NCBI RefSeq assembly: GCF_900107605.1
Contig: NZ_FNQJ01000002.1
Location: 62,001 to 126,000 of the forward strand
DNA: 64,000 nt
Direction of reading: 5' to 3'
Source: Acidovorax soli
GTDB lineage: Bacteria; Pseudomonadota; Gammaproteobacteria; Burkholderiales; Burkholderiaceae_C
Shown here: positions 39,403-47,703 of the stretch, one piece after another
Layout of the letters: every line of letters starts with the position of its first letter
Numbering within the stretch: position 1 is the stretch's first letter
The notes under the pieces: generated by a model
The model's database searches: none
The model's input: only the letters and a program-made list of their open reading frames with translations
Told to the model about the DNA's origin: nothing
Position numbers and translations under genes: made by a program

Positions 39403-39432
39403 GGTGTGGGAAAACCCTCTCTTTTGATAACT

Positions 39433-39468
39433 AAAAGCGATTTTAATCATAAATTAAATATCGCTTTT
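39433..39468. promoter_or_regulatory. LysR-type operator between lysR and rraA-like genes
   Basis: An AT-rich inverted repeat has 15/16-base arms (AAAAGCGATTTTAAT and ATTAAATATCGCTTTT, one base inserted) separated by CATAA. It lies 31 bases from the lysR start and about 50 from the divergent gene. Size, position and AT content fit a LysR recognition and activation site. Confidence 0.65.
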
Positions 39469-39517
39469 TTTCATTCATATCTACAGAAAGAATCGGCCTC
39501 ACAGTGTTTGCTCCGCT

Positions 39518-40180
39518 TTGAACATGAACGCAATACAGAACCCTTTTCCCACTCCCGCTCCGAGCGATGTCGTCTCCGCGCTGCACGGCATCGTGGTCTC
39601 GCACCTCAGCGATAACTTGGCACGCTTGAGTGGAGTCACCGGACTGCGGCGCATCCACCGCCAGCGCAAACTCGTCGGCACGGCGGTGACCGTGAAGGTC
39701 CGCCCCGGCGACAACCTGCTGATCTACAAGGCACTCACGCTCGGACAGCCCGGGCATGTGCTGGTGGTCGATGGCGGGGGGGACCTCACCAACGCCCTGG
39801 TCGGCGAGCTGATCCTGCTGTATGCACGGCAGCGCGGCTTCAGTGGATTTGTGATCGATGGCGCCGTGCGCGACAGCGCGGCCTTCGCTGAAGCCGACTT
39901 TCCCTGCTACGCCCGCGGCGTCAGCCACCGTGGTCCCTACAAGCAGGGCCCCGGCGCGCTCAATGTGCCGGTAACCGTAGGGGGGCAGGTCATTCATCCG
40001 GGAGACCTGGTCGTGGGGGATGAAGACGGCGTCGTCTCCTTCAGCCAATCACAAGCCGCAGCGCTGATTGAGGCCGCACGCAAGACCGCTGCACACGAGG
40101 AAGCCGTCAAACGCGAGATCGCGACGGGCAAGGTCGAGCAGTCATGGCTAGACAAGGTGCTCATCCCCGCAGGCCTTTGA
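39518..40180 (+). CDS. RraA-like aldolase/decarboxylase family protein
   Basis: The 220-residue protein belongs to the RraA / 4-hydroxy-4-methyl-2-oxoglutarate aldolase superfamily: a swivelling fold with VVDGGGDLTNALVGELI and the active-site segment GFVIDGAVRDSAAF (Arg and Asp are substrate and metal ligands in HMG aldolases), then YKQGPGALNVPVTVGG and PGDLVVGDEDGVV. True RraA proteins that bind RNase E are shorter and lack this catalytic set, so an aldolase or oxaloacetate decarboxylase-like role is more likely. It is co-directional with the Bug protein gene 31 bases later. An internal ATG at 39524 is an alternative start. Confidence 0.82.
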   Translation: MNMNAIQNPFPTPAPSDVVSALHGIVVSHLSDNLARLSGVTGLRRIHRQRKLVGTAVTVKVRPGDNLLIYKALTLGQPGHVLVVDGGGDLTNALVGELILLYARQRGFSGFVIDGAVRDSAAFAEADFPCYARGVSHRGPYKQGPGALNVPVTVGGQVIHPGDLVVGDEDGVVSFSQSQAAALIEAARKTAAHEEAVKREIATGKVEQSWLDKVLIPAGL

Positions 40181-40211
40181 GTTCAAACAATACACATCAA
40201 GGAGACGTACC

Positions 40212-41192
40212 ATGAAAACCCTTCGCATGACACGCCGCTGCATTGCCGCGGCCCTCACTTTGTTCGCTGGCACGGGCTTTTCGCTTGGTGCTGCGGCAGC
40301 GTACCCCGATAGGCCGATCCGCATCGTCGTGCCCTGGTCGCCTGGCGGCGCAACGGATGTGATTGCACGCACGATTGGCCAGCACCTGAGTCAGTCACTG
40401 GGCCAGCCGGTCGTAGTGGACAACAAACCCGGTGCTGGCGGCAACATTGGTACCGCCGCGGTGACACGCGAGCACGCCGATGGCTACACCCTGCTGATGG
40501 GCACCAGCAGCACCAACGCTGTCAACCCCAGTCTGTACAAGCGACTGCCGTTCGATCCAGTCAAAGACTTCTCTGCGGTCGCGTTCATTGCGACGGTGCC
40601 GAATGTGCTCGTCGTGCCGGCGCAATCGCAGTTCAAAAATGTGCAGGACATCATCGCCACGGCCAAGGCATCGCCGGGCAAGATCACTTATGGTTCCGCG
40701 GGCAATGGTTCATCGCAGCATCTGGCCGGCTCAATGTTCGTCAAGGCAACCGGCCTGCAACTGATCCACGTGCCTTATAAGGGTTCGGGTCCGGCTGCCT
40801 CGGACCTTATCGCCAAACACCTCGATTTGATGATCGACACGGGCTCCATGCCACATATCAAGGGAGGCAACCTGCGTGCCCTGGCTGTTGCAGCATCGGA
40901 GCGCCTGCCGGCGCTGCAGAACGTCCCGACCTTTGACGAGGCGGGTGTCAGAGGCTTTTACGCATCTGCCTGGTATGGCGTCATGGCTCCCGCGGGGACG
41001 CCGGAAGAAATCGTGCAGCGGCTCAACACCGAAATCAACGCGATCCTCAGGCGCCCCGATGTGCTGCAGCGCCTCTCTGACTTCGGCGCAGTGGTGCGCC
41101 CTGAATCGCCGCAGGCGTTTGGAAAGTTCATGCACAGTGAAATCCAACGCTACAAGAAAATTGTGGAGGACTCCGGCGCAGCGATCGAATAG
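40212..41192 (+). CDS. Bug-family periplasmic solute-binding protein (TTT type)
   Basis: The 326-residue protein has a signal peptide (ending SLGAAAA) and the tripartite tricarboxylate transporter receptor fold, with the standard opening YPDRPIRIVVPWSPGGATDV and later GSAGNGSSQHLAGSMF. Betaproteobacteria carry many such proteins, often without TctA/TctB genes nearby, as here. It is probably co-transcribed with the RraA-like gene, so its ligand may be a carboxylate precursor of that enzyme's substrate. Confidence 0.9.
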   Translation: MKTLRMTRRCIAAALTLFAGTGFSLGAAAAYPDRPIRIVVPWSPGGATDVIARTIGQHLSQSLGQPVVVDNKPGAGGNIGTAAVTREHADGYTLLMGTSSTNAVNPSLYKRLPFDPVKDFSAVAFIATVPNVLVVPAQSQFKNVQDIIATAKASPGKITYGSAGNGSSQHLAGSMFVKATGLQLIHVPYKGSGPAASDLIAKHLDLMIDTGSMPHIKGGNLRALAVAASERLPALQNVPTFDEAGVRGFYASAWYGVMAPAGTPEEIVQRLNTEINAILRRPDVLQRLSDFGAVVRPESPQAFGKFMHSEIQRYKKIVEDSGAAIE

Positions 41193-41302
41193 ACATCATG
41201 GTCATGTTGCGCGCTGCGCAGTACCAATCAGATGCAGTTGAATGGGCACATGGCGGGACTCCGCCGGCACGGCGGCACACCCGCAGAGCGAAGCCAGCGG
41301 AC

Positions 41303-41719
41303 TCAGGCGCCCCGGTTGCGCATCCAGTCGGCCGTGCCCATGAAACTCTCGCGCAGCCGGGCGCGCAGGGCTTCGGGCACGCCGGTTTCTCCCATGGCCT
41401 GGTCCATGCAAGCGACCCACTGGTCACGCTCCTTGATGCCGATGGAAAACGGCATGTGGCGCATGCGCAGGCGCGGATGGCCAAACCGGCTTTGGTAGTG
41501 GTCCGGGCCACCCAGCCAGCCGCAGAGAAACCAGAATAGCTTCTCTCTTGCGCTGGCCAGATGACTGCCGTGGGCCGCGCGCAGTTCGGCATATGCAGGC
41601 TCCAGGTCCATGAGGTCATAGAAACGCTCGACCAGGGCGTGGACGCGCTCTTCCCCGCCAATCCAGGCATAGGGGGTGTCGGCGGGCGTGCTGACGGGTG
41701 GTTTGTCGTTGGTAGGCAT
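41303..41719 (-). CDS. group II truncated haemoglobin
   Basis: The 138-residue globin has the truncated group II core: helix B segment RVHALVERFYDLMD, then KLFWFLCGWLGGPDHY with the conserved Trp/Gly-Gly-Pro turn, and HPRLRMRHMPF, in which His88 corresponds to the haem-binding proximal histidine of trHbO. A 15-residue N-terminal extension precedes the globin. These proteins bind oxygen or react with NO and peroxide. No neighbour points to a specific task. Confidence 0.92.
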   Translation of the reverse strand: MPTNDKPPVSTPADTPYAWIGGEERVHALVERFYDLMDLEPAYAELRAAHGSHLASAREKLFWFLCGWLGGPDHYQSRFGHPRLRMRHMPFSIGIKERDQWVACMDQAMGETGVPEALRARLRESFMGTADWMRNRGA

Positions 41720-41886
41720 CGGGATGGCAAAGGACTTACGAAAAATTACCTCAGCGGTTTTCCGCTGTCGCTGAGAAAGGGGCCAGACTTTACACAGCGC
41801 CCCCTGCGACAAGGCCCTCGGCACAGAACTGTGGAGCCAAAGCTGCGCTCTAACCACCATTCTGAACACCACCGAAAGGCCCCACC

Positions 41887-42183
41887 ATGCGGCAAAACCT
41901 GAAAAGAACGGCGACTCGCCTGGCGTTTTCACTGCTGGCAGTGTCTGCGGTGGGTGGCTGCGCAGTCTACGCTCCTGCCCCCGACCCTTATTCCTACTAT
42001 GGCACGGACGCCTATGGCCAAGCCTTCTATGCGCCCCCACCCACCTACCCAGTCCCGCATTACTACGGCCCCGCGTACATGGGGCCGCCGGTTTTCTGGA
42101 ACTTTGGCCTGGGCTATTGGAGTGGCGGTGGCCGGGGTGGGCCTCCCGGGGGCCGTGGCCATCATGGCGGCGGACGCCGCTGA
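41887..42183 (+). CDS. small Gly/Tyr/Pro-rich lipoprotein, unknown function
   Basis: This 98-residue protein has a signal peptide with a lipobox-like site (AVGGC, Cys25). The mature part is rich in Tyr and Pro (PPPTYPVPHYYGPAYMG) and ends in a Gly/His/Arg stretch (GGRGHHGGGRR). It resembles small envelope lipoproteins of Burkholderiales without known function. It is divergent from the haemoglobin gene. Confidence 0.7.
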   Translation: MRQNLKRTATRLAFSLLAVSAVGGCAVYAPAPDPYSYYGTDAYGQAFYAPPPTYPVPHYYGPAYMGPPVFWNFGLGYWSGGGRGGPPGGRGHHGGGRR

Positions 42184-42196
42184 CCCGGTGTTCCGA

Positions 42197-42337
42197 GTTG
42201 GAAATTCGTTTCATAAAGATGCCGAAATCGCCGCCATGCTGCGTTGCAAATCCTCGCGATAACTACAGCTATCGCTGCGGTTTGCGCCTTGCCTGACAGC
42301 GATTTCGACATCTTTATTTCATCAACGAACTTCCAAC
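42197..42337. repeat. hairpin repeat element after the small lipoprotein gene
   Basis: The element is a long imperfect inverted repeat. Its outer arms begin GTTGGAAATTCG and end CGAACTTCCAAC, continued by AAAGATGCCGAAATCGC against GCGATTTCGACATCTTT. The core reads GCGTTGCAAATCCTCGCGAT, a short loop, then AGCTATCGCTGCGGTTTGCG. The same core, on the other strand, occurs at 55723-55882. It may end transcription of the lipoprotein gene and of the converging FtsX-like gene. Confidence 0.75.
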
Positions 42338-42383
42338 CCGGGACACTCGCGGCACACCGCTCACACGCTGCGCGCACGGCCTG

Positions 42384-44903
42384 TCATTCAGCAGCTCGGC
42401 GCAAGGTATCCACGACGGGCCGCAGCAGCACATCGCGCAGCCCCCACCAGCCAGCCGCCAGCGCCAGCACGGCACCGACCAAGGCCCCCGCCAGTGGCAC
42501 CCAGGGTGCGGCGGTCCAGGCGAAATCGAACACATAGCGCGCCAGGGCCCAGCCCACGGCCACGGCCACGCAACTGGCCAGAAGACCTGCCAGCAGGCCC
42601 ACGCCCATCAGCTCGGCGCGCTGCACCTGGCGCAGCAGGCCGGCGCGGGCCCCGACGGCGCGCATGATGGCGAATTCGCGCGCACGCTCCTCGCGCGTGG
42701 CCGTGACGGCGGCAAACAGCACCACCAGACCGGCCGCCAGCGTGAAGGCGAACAGGAACTCCACCGCCTGGATCACCTGTTCCAGCACGCGCTGCACCTG
42801 GGCAATGGTGGCGCCCATGTCCACGTTGGTGATGTTGGGAAACTGCCGCACCAGAGCGTTGTCGAAGCCCGCCTTGTCGGGCGCGCGGTAGGCGGCAAGA
42901 TAGGTCACCGGCACATCCTGGAGGCTGGCCACGGGATACATCACGAAGAAATTGGCGCGCATGGAACCCCAGTCCACCTTGCGCAGGCTGGTGATGCGGG
43001 CTTCGTTCTGCACACCGCCCATGTCGAACCGCAGGCGGTCGCCCAGCTTCAGGCCCAGGGTTTGTGCAATGCCCTCTTCCACGCTGATGGCACCCTCTTC
43101 GCCGGGCGTCCATTGGCCGGCCACCACCTGGTTGTGGCCGGGCTGGTCAACCGCGGTGGAAAGGTTGAACTCGCGGTCCACCAGGCGCTTGGCGCGCTCT
43201 TCGGTGTAGCTGTCGGGGCCCACGGACTGGCCGTTCACGGCCAGCAGGCGGCCGCGAATCATCGGGTACCAGTCGTAGCGGGCCACACCCGCGTCTTTCA
43301 GCACCTGCTGGAAGGCCTCAGCCTGATCGGGCATGACGTTGATGACGAAGCGGTTGGGCGCATCGGGCGGTGTGGCCTTGCGCCAGCTGGCAATCAGGTC
43401 GGTGCGCAGCAGCACCAGCAGCACCAGCGCCAGCAGCCCCACGGCCAGGCTGCTGACCTGCACCACTGCATAGCCTGGGCGGGCCGAGATCTGCCGCGTC
43501 GCCAGCACCAGCCAGCGCGGCGCGGTGGATTCATTGACGCTTTGGCGCAGCAGCTTCACCGCCACCCAGCTCAGCAGCGCAAACAGCGCCACGGCGCCGG
43601 CAAAGCCGCCCACGGCAATCAGGCCCAGCACCAGATCGCTGCTGACGGCCAGCAGCAATGCCGCAAAACCTGCCACGCCCACCGCCAGCACCGCCAGCGA
43701 TACAGGCTTGAGCCCGCCCATGTCGCGCCGGATCACGCGCAGCGGCGGCACCTGGGCCAGTTGCAGCACCGGCGGCAGACCGAAGGCCAGCAGCAGCGTC
43801 AGGCCCATGCCCAGGCCAAACGCCACGGGCCACAGGCTGGGCGCGGGCAAAGCCGACTCCACCAGCCCTGCCAGCAGCAGCACGAAAACGTTGTGCACCA
43901 GGTAACCGAGCGCCACGCCCAGGGCACTGGCAAACAGCCCGACCAGCGCGAACTCGGTGGTGTAGGCGCCTGCGATGGCGCGCTGGCTCTGGCCGAGCAC
44001 GCGCAGCATGGCCGAGGCATCGAGATGGTCGGCCGCAAAGCCCCTGGCCGCCAGCGCCACGGCCACGGCCGACAGCAGGGCCGCCAGCAGGGCCACCAGG
44101 TTGAGGAACTTCTGGGCGCGGTCCAGCGTCTGGCGCATCTCGGGGCGGCCGCTTTCGAGCGACTCCACGCGCACGCCGTGCACCTCGGGTTTCTTTGCCT
44201 CGGCGGCAGCCCATTCGCTGAAGGCCTTGACGGCAGCGGGCGAACCGGCCACGGCAAAACGGTAGGTCAGGCGGCTGGCCGGCTGCACCAGTCCGGTGGC
44301 CGGCACGTCGGCCTGGTTGATCATGGCGCGCGGCGCAAAGCTCATGAAGCCGGCACCCCGGTCGGGCTCCACCACGATGATGCGCGCAATGCGCAGCTGT
44401 GCATCGCCCAGCAGCAGCATGTCGCCCATGGCGAGGTTCAGCGCTTCCAGCAAGGGCGCATCGACCCAGACCTCGCCCGGCGCAGGAACATCGCGGGTGA
44501 CCTCTGCCAGGGCATCGGGCGAGTCGGCCACCTGCAGATTGCCGCGCAAGGGATAGCCCGGCGCCACGCTCTTGAGGGCCACCAGCTTGGTGGCACCACC
44601 CTGCAGATCACTGGCCCGGCCCATGGTGGGAAAGCCCATGGTCGTCACGGCCTGCAGGCCCAGCGCCCGGGCGCGCTCGGCAAAGGCGGGGGGCGTGGGG
44701 TTGTCGCTGGCCACCACGGCATCGCCACCCAGCAACTGCAGGGCGTCGCGCTCCAGCCCCCCCTGCAGCCGGTCTGCAAAAAAGCCCACCGACGTCAGCG
44801 CGGCCACCGCCAGCGTGACGGCCACCATGAGCAGGCGCAACTCTCCGGCCCGCAGATCACGTGCCAGGGTGCGCAGCCCCAGGCGAAAGAAGGACAGATT
44901 CAT
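42384..44903 (-). CDS. FtsX-like ABC transporter permease (YbbP type)
   Basis: The 839-residue membrane protein begins MNLSFFRLGLRTLARDLRAG and has two FtsX domains, one in the middle (RAQKFLNLVALLAALLSAVA) and one at the C-terminus (FAFTLAAGLVVLFAAVTATR, EFAIMRAVGA), separated by a further set of helices and two periplasmic MacB-like regions. Such permeases work with a LolD/YbbA-type ATPase, usually encoded next door; none is present in this window. The function (lipid or lipoprotein handling) is not established. It lies downstream of fdhD, 39 bases away. Confidence 0.85.
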   Translation of the reverse strand: MNLSFFRLGLRTLARDLRAGELRLLMVAVTLAVAALTSVGFFADRLQGGLERDALQLLGGDAVVASDNPTPPAFAERARALGLQAVTTMGFPTMGRASDLQGGATKLVALKSVAPGYPLRGNLQVADSPDALAEVTRDVPAPGEVWVDAPLLEALNLAMGDMLLLGDAQLRIARIIVVEPDRGAGFMSFAPRAMINQADVPATGLVQPASRLTYRFAVAGSPAAVKAFSEWAAAEAKKPEVHGVRVESLESGRPEMRQTLDRAQKFLNLVALLAALLSAVAVALAARGFAADHLDASAMLRVLGQSQRAIAGAYTTEFALVGLFASALGVALGYLVHNVFVLLLAGLVESALPAPSLWPVAFGLGMGLTLLLAFGLPPVLQLAQVPPLRVIRRDMGGLKPVSLAVLAVGVAGFAALLLAVSSDLVLGLIAVGGFAGAVALFALLSWVAVKLLRQSVNESTAPRWLVLATRQISARPGYAVVQVSSLAVGLLALVLLVLLRTDLIASWRKATPPDAPNRFVINVMPDQAEAFQQVLKDAGVARYDWYPMIRGRLLAVNGQSVGPDSYTEERAKRLVDREFNLSTAVDQPGHNQVVAGQWTPGEEGAISVEEGIAQTLGLKLGDRLRFDMGGVQNEARITSLRKVDWGSMRANFFVMYPVASLQDVPVTYLAAYRAPDKAGFDNALVRQFPNITNVDMGATIAQVQRVLEQVIQAVEFLFAFTLAAGLVVLFAAVTATREERAREFAIMRAVGARAGLLRQVQRAELMGVGLLAGLLASCVAVAVGWALARYVFDFAWTAAPWVPLAGALVGAVLALAAGWWGLRDVLLRPVVDTLRRAAE

Positions 44904-44942
44904 GGGAGCGGACCTTAGCGCAATTGCGCTGCCGAAGCGGCT

Positions 44943-45803
44943 TTAGGGATTTGCCGCAGCCAGTTCGGTTTGCAGCAGCAGGCGGTCGGCACCGCTGTAG
45001 CAGACGAAGCGCCGGTTGGTTGCGCGGCCAATGGTGCACAGGCCGAGCTGCTGCGCCACGGCATGGCCCATCTGCGTCATGCCGCTGCGCGAGACCACGA
45101 TGGGCACGCCCATCTGCGCCGACTTGATGACCATCTCGCTGGTCAGCCGGCCCGTGGTGTAGAAGACCTTGTCGCCGCCCGCCATGTCGCCTGCCTGCAT
45201 CCACATCCAGCCGGCGATGGTGTCGATGGCGTTGTGCCGGCCCACGTCTTCCACGAACGTGAGCAGTTCCTCGCCGCGAAACAGCGCGCAGCCATGCACC
45301 GAGCCGGCGGACTTGTAGGTGCTTTCCTTGAGGCGAATCGCGTTGACGATGCCGTAAAGCTGCGCCTGCGTGAGCTGCGCTGCCGGCAGCGCGATACGGT
45401 CCACCTCGTCCATCAGCCCACCGAACACGCTGCCCTGCCCACAGCCGGTGGTGATCACCCTGGCCGCCGTGCGTTCTTCGATGCGCTCGATGCCGCTGCG
45501 GGTCTTGACGGCTGCAGCGTTGACCTCCCAGTCGACGGTGATGGATTCGATGTCGTGCACCGATTGCACCAGCCGCTGGTTGCGCAGGTAGCCCAGCACC
45601 AGCAGCTCGGGCAGCGCACCCAGTGTCATCAGCGTGACGAGCTCGCGCTTGTCCACATACACGGTCAACGGGCGTTCGGCGGGAATATGCACCTGCTCGC
45701 GTTCACCGCGCTCGTTCACCACCTCCACGGCGTGGGTCAGGGGGGCTTGTGCCTGGGTCAGGCGCGGCAAGGCGGGGGCCGCAAGATCGGGTACGTCAGT
45801 CAT
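44943..45803 (-). CDS. fdhD: formate dehydrogenase sulfurtransferase FdhD
   Basis: FdhD passes sulfur to the molybdenum cofactor of formate dehydrogenases. The 286-residue protein has PLTVYVDKRELVTLMTLG near residue 45, the active loop TTGCGQGSVFGG, and C-terminal FVEDVGRHNAIDTIAGW and TTGRLTSEMVIKSAQMG. E. coli FdhD uses a CxxC pair in the loop; here the second position is Gly (C-G-Q-G). The start at 45803 was taken; an ATG five codons upstream is possible. It closes the leftward cluster of respiratory formate dehydrogenase genes. Confidence 0.92.
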   Translation of the reverse strand: MTDVPDLAAPALPRLTQAQAPLTHAVEVVNERGEREQVHIPAERPLTVYVDKRELVTLMTLGALPELLVLGYLRNQRLVQSVHDIESITVDWEVNAAAVKTRSGIERIEERTAARVITTGCGQGSVFGGLMDEVDRIALPAAQLTQAQLYGIVNAIRLKESTYKSAGSVHGCALFRGEELLTFVEDVGRHNAIDTIAGWMWMQAGDMAGGDKVFYTTGRLTSEMVIKSAQMGVPIVVSRSGMTQMGHAVAQQLGLCTIGRATNRRFVCYSGADRLLLQTELAAANP

Positions 45804-45866
45804 GCGATCAGCGTGCACGCATTCCTCGCCAGTCCGTCGCAGGACTGGGGGAATATCGACACGAAC

Positions 45867-46244
45867 TCAGGGCTTGGGCGCCGACGCTGCAGGCATGAGC
45901 GTGCTGGGCGGGCTGCTGGCGGTACCGGGTGGCGAATGGGCACCCGAAGCTTCGAGCGGTTTGGCGGCCGGCGGGGTGTAGGCAAAAGGACCCGGATCGG
46001 TGCACCCGCTGGTGGCCACGGCGGGCTTGGCATCCTTGGCCGTGCGCCGGTAGTGCGCAGCCACCTTGTCCTGCGACTGGCAGAGCTTGTAGCTGTCCAC
46101 CTTGCCGCTCCAGGCGGCCTTGGCAGCAGTCTCGGCGGCCTTGGCCTGTGCTTCAGGCGTGGGCGCTGGCAGCTTGGCAAGTGCCATGGAAGATGCGCCG
46201 GCCACCAGGAAGGCCAGCAGGGAATGGTGCATGCTCATTTTCAT
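45867..46244 (-). CDS. small exported protein in the formate dehydrogenase cluster
   Basis: This 125-residue protein has a signal peptide (cleavage likely after SSMALA) and a short mature domain: an Ala/Glu-rich helix, then SGKVDSYKLCQSQDKVAAHY RRT and SGCTDPGPFAYTP with two cysteines that may form a disulfide, and a Pro/Ser-rich tail. I do not recognise the family. Its start overlaps the stop of the cytochrome b subunit gene by four bases, so it is translated with the dehydrogenase genes. Confidence 0.75.
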   Translation of the reverse strand: MKMSMHHSLLAFLVAGASSMALAKLPAPTPEAQAKAAETAAKAAWSGKVDSYKLCQSQDKVAAHYRRTAKDAKPAVATSGCTDPGPFAYTPPAAKPLEASGAHSPPGTASSPPSTLMPAASAPKP

Positions 46245-47458
46245 GTAGGCCTCGCTGCCTGCGCCGCACGGGCGGCACTTTCGGTGGGTACGGCAACGCC
46301 GCTGCGCTGCGCTGGAATCTTGCCGGCACGGACATCATCGGCCCAGAGCTCGTGGTGCTCGCGGGCCCAGCCCTCGCTGACATAGCCGGTTTTCATGGCC
46401 TTGTAGGCGCCCCGCATGCCGACGGTTCCCATGTAGATGTGACCGCAGATCAAGGCCATCATCCAGATCGCCAGCACGGCATGGACCATGTGGGCGATCT
46501 GCATGTCACTGCGCACGTCGCCAAAGCCGGGGATCAGCTTGTCCAGCACCAGCCCCGTGGCCACCACGAAGATGCCGGGGATGGTGATACCCCACCAGAA
46601 CAAGCCCTTTTCACCCGCGTTGAAGCGGTGTGAAGGCACCTGGTGGTCACCGCCACCGAGCAGGCCGCCGCCCTTGCTGAGCCAGATGAAATCAGCGCGG
46701 TTGGCGATGTTGTCCTTCACGAAGGTGAGGATGATGACCAGCAGCGAAACCGCAAACAGCGGACCCATGAAGTTGTGCACGTTCTTGAGCGCATAGGCCA
46801 GCCAGCCAAACAGCGTGCTGCCGATGACCGGCAGCAGAAAGAACTTGCCAAACGCCATGACGATGCCCGAAATCGCCAGCGCGATGAAGGCACCGGCATT
46901 GGCCCAGTGCGCTGCCCGCTCAAAAGGCGTGAAACGCTCGATCCGGCGGTCTGATTCGGGGTGCTCGTGCCCCATGGGGCCCTTGGTGAAATAGAAAATC
47001 GCCAAGGCCAGCAACACCAGACCCAGCAAGGCAGCACCGTAGGGAATGATCCACTGGTTGCGCACCTGGCGCCAGCCCTCACCCGCGTTGGTCACCCGGG
47101 CCCCGGGGTATGCCACCATCGGCTGGATCAGGTTGCCGGCCTCGGGCGCCTGGGTCCGGGGCAGGCTGCTGTAGCCCGTCACACCCTGCCCCACCTGGCG
47201 CCACATGGGGGCGTTGTTGCCAGGCTGTACCTTGGCGCGCTCGCCGTTCGTCTGATCGGCGTATTGGGGGTCGGCGCTGGCGTCTGGCTTGATTTCAAAA
47301 ATGTTCTGGCTCTGAATGCCACCGGGCGCTGCAGCAGGCGCGGGCGCCACCGCAGCTGGAGCCGCGGACGCATCCGTGGCGGCAGCCGGTGCCTGCGCAT
47401 GGGCAGGCACCCATGCCAGGCCCGCCGCCAAGGCCAGGGACCACATGATGTGTTTCAT
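46241..47458 (-). CDS. formate dehydrogenase cytochrome b (gamma) subunit
   Basis: The 405-residue protein is the membrane subunit that takes electrons from the iron-sulfur subunit to quinone. It has a signal peptide (VPAHAQ), an Ala/Pro-rich periplasmic stretch of about 100 residues not found in E. coli FdnI, one helix near residue 150, and then the four-helix di-haem cytochrome b core (RFTPFERAAHWANAGAF, LKNVHNFMGPLFA and IAHMVHAVLAIWMMALICGH with the haem histidines). The start at 47458 gives the signal peptide; the frame runs further upstream over neighbouring genes. Confidence 0.9.
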   Translation of the reverse strand: MKHIMWSLALAAGLAWVPAHAQAPAAATDASAAPAAVAPAPAAAPGGIQSQNIFEIKPDASADPQYADQTNGERAKVQPGNNAPMWRQVGQGVTGYSSLPRTQAPEAGNLIQPMVAYPGARVTNAGEGWRQVRNQWIIPYGAALLGLVLLALAIFYFTKGPMGHEHPESDRRIERFTPFERAAHWANAGAFIALAISGIVMAFGKFFLLPVIGSTLFGWLAYALKNVHNFMGPLFAVSLLVIILTFVKDNIANRADFIWLSKGGGLLGGGDHQVPSHRFNAGEKGLFWWGITIPGIFVVATGLVLDKLIPGFGDVRSDMQIAHMVHAVLAIWMMALICGHIYMGTVGMRGAYKAMKTGYVSEGWAREHHELWADDVRAGKIPAQRSGVAVPTESAARAAQAARPT

Positions 47459-47466
47459 GGTGGGCC

Positions 47467-47703
47467 TCACTTGGATGGGGTGCGGGTGTATTCGTTCTGG
47501 CCGTACTGCTGGCGCGCCTTCAGCTGCTGCTCCCAGCTGGTCTTGTCGCCCACCTTCCAGCCCGGCTGGGTGAAGTTGCTGCCTGTGCCGGCGTACGGTA
47601 CAGCGTCGCTCTTGATGCCGCCACCGGTCTGCGGTTTTTCGGTGCAGGCGGCCAGGCCGGCAAGGGCCAGCACCGCCGTCATAGTGATGGAAATGCGCTT
47701 CAT
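47467..47703 (-). CDS. small lipoprotein in the formate dehydrogenase cluster
   Basis: This 78-residue lipoprotein (lipobox LAGLAAC, Cys20) has a mature part with KSDAVPYAGTGSNFTQPGW KVGDKTSWEQQL. It lies between the iron-sulfur and cytochrome b genes, overlapping the former by four bases. The VPYAGTGSNFTQPGWKVGD segment looks like a conserved interaction motif, perhaps for docking to the periplasmic face of the complex. No named family is recognised. Confidence 0.75.
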   Translation of the reverse strand: MKRISITMTAVLALAGLAACTEKPQTGGGIKSDAVPYAGTGSNFTQPGWKVGDKTSWEQQLKARQQYGQNEYTRTPSK

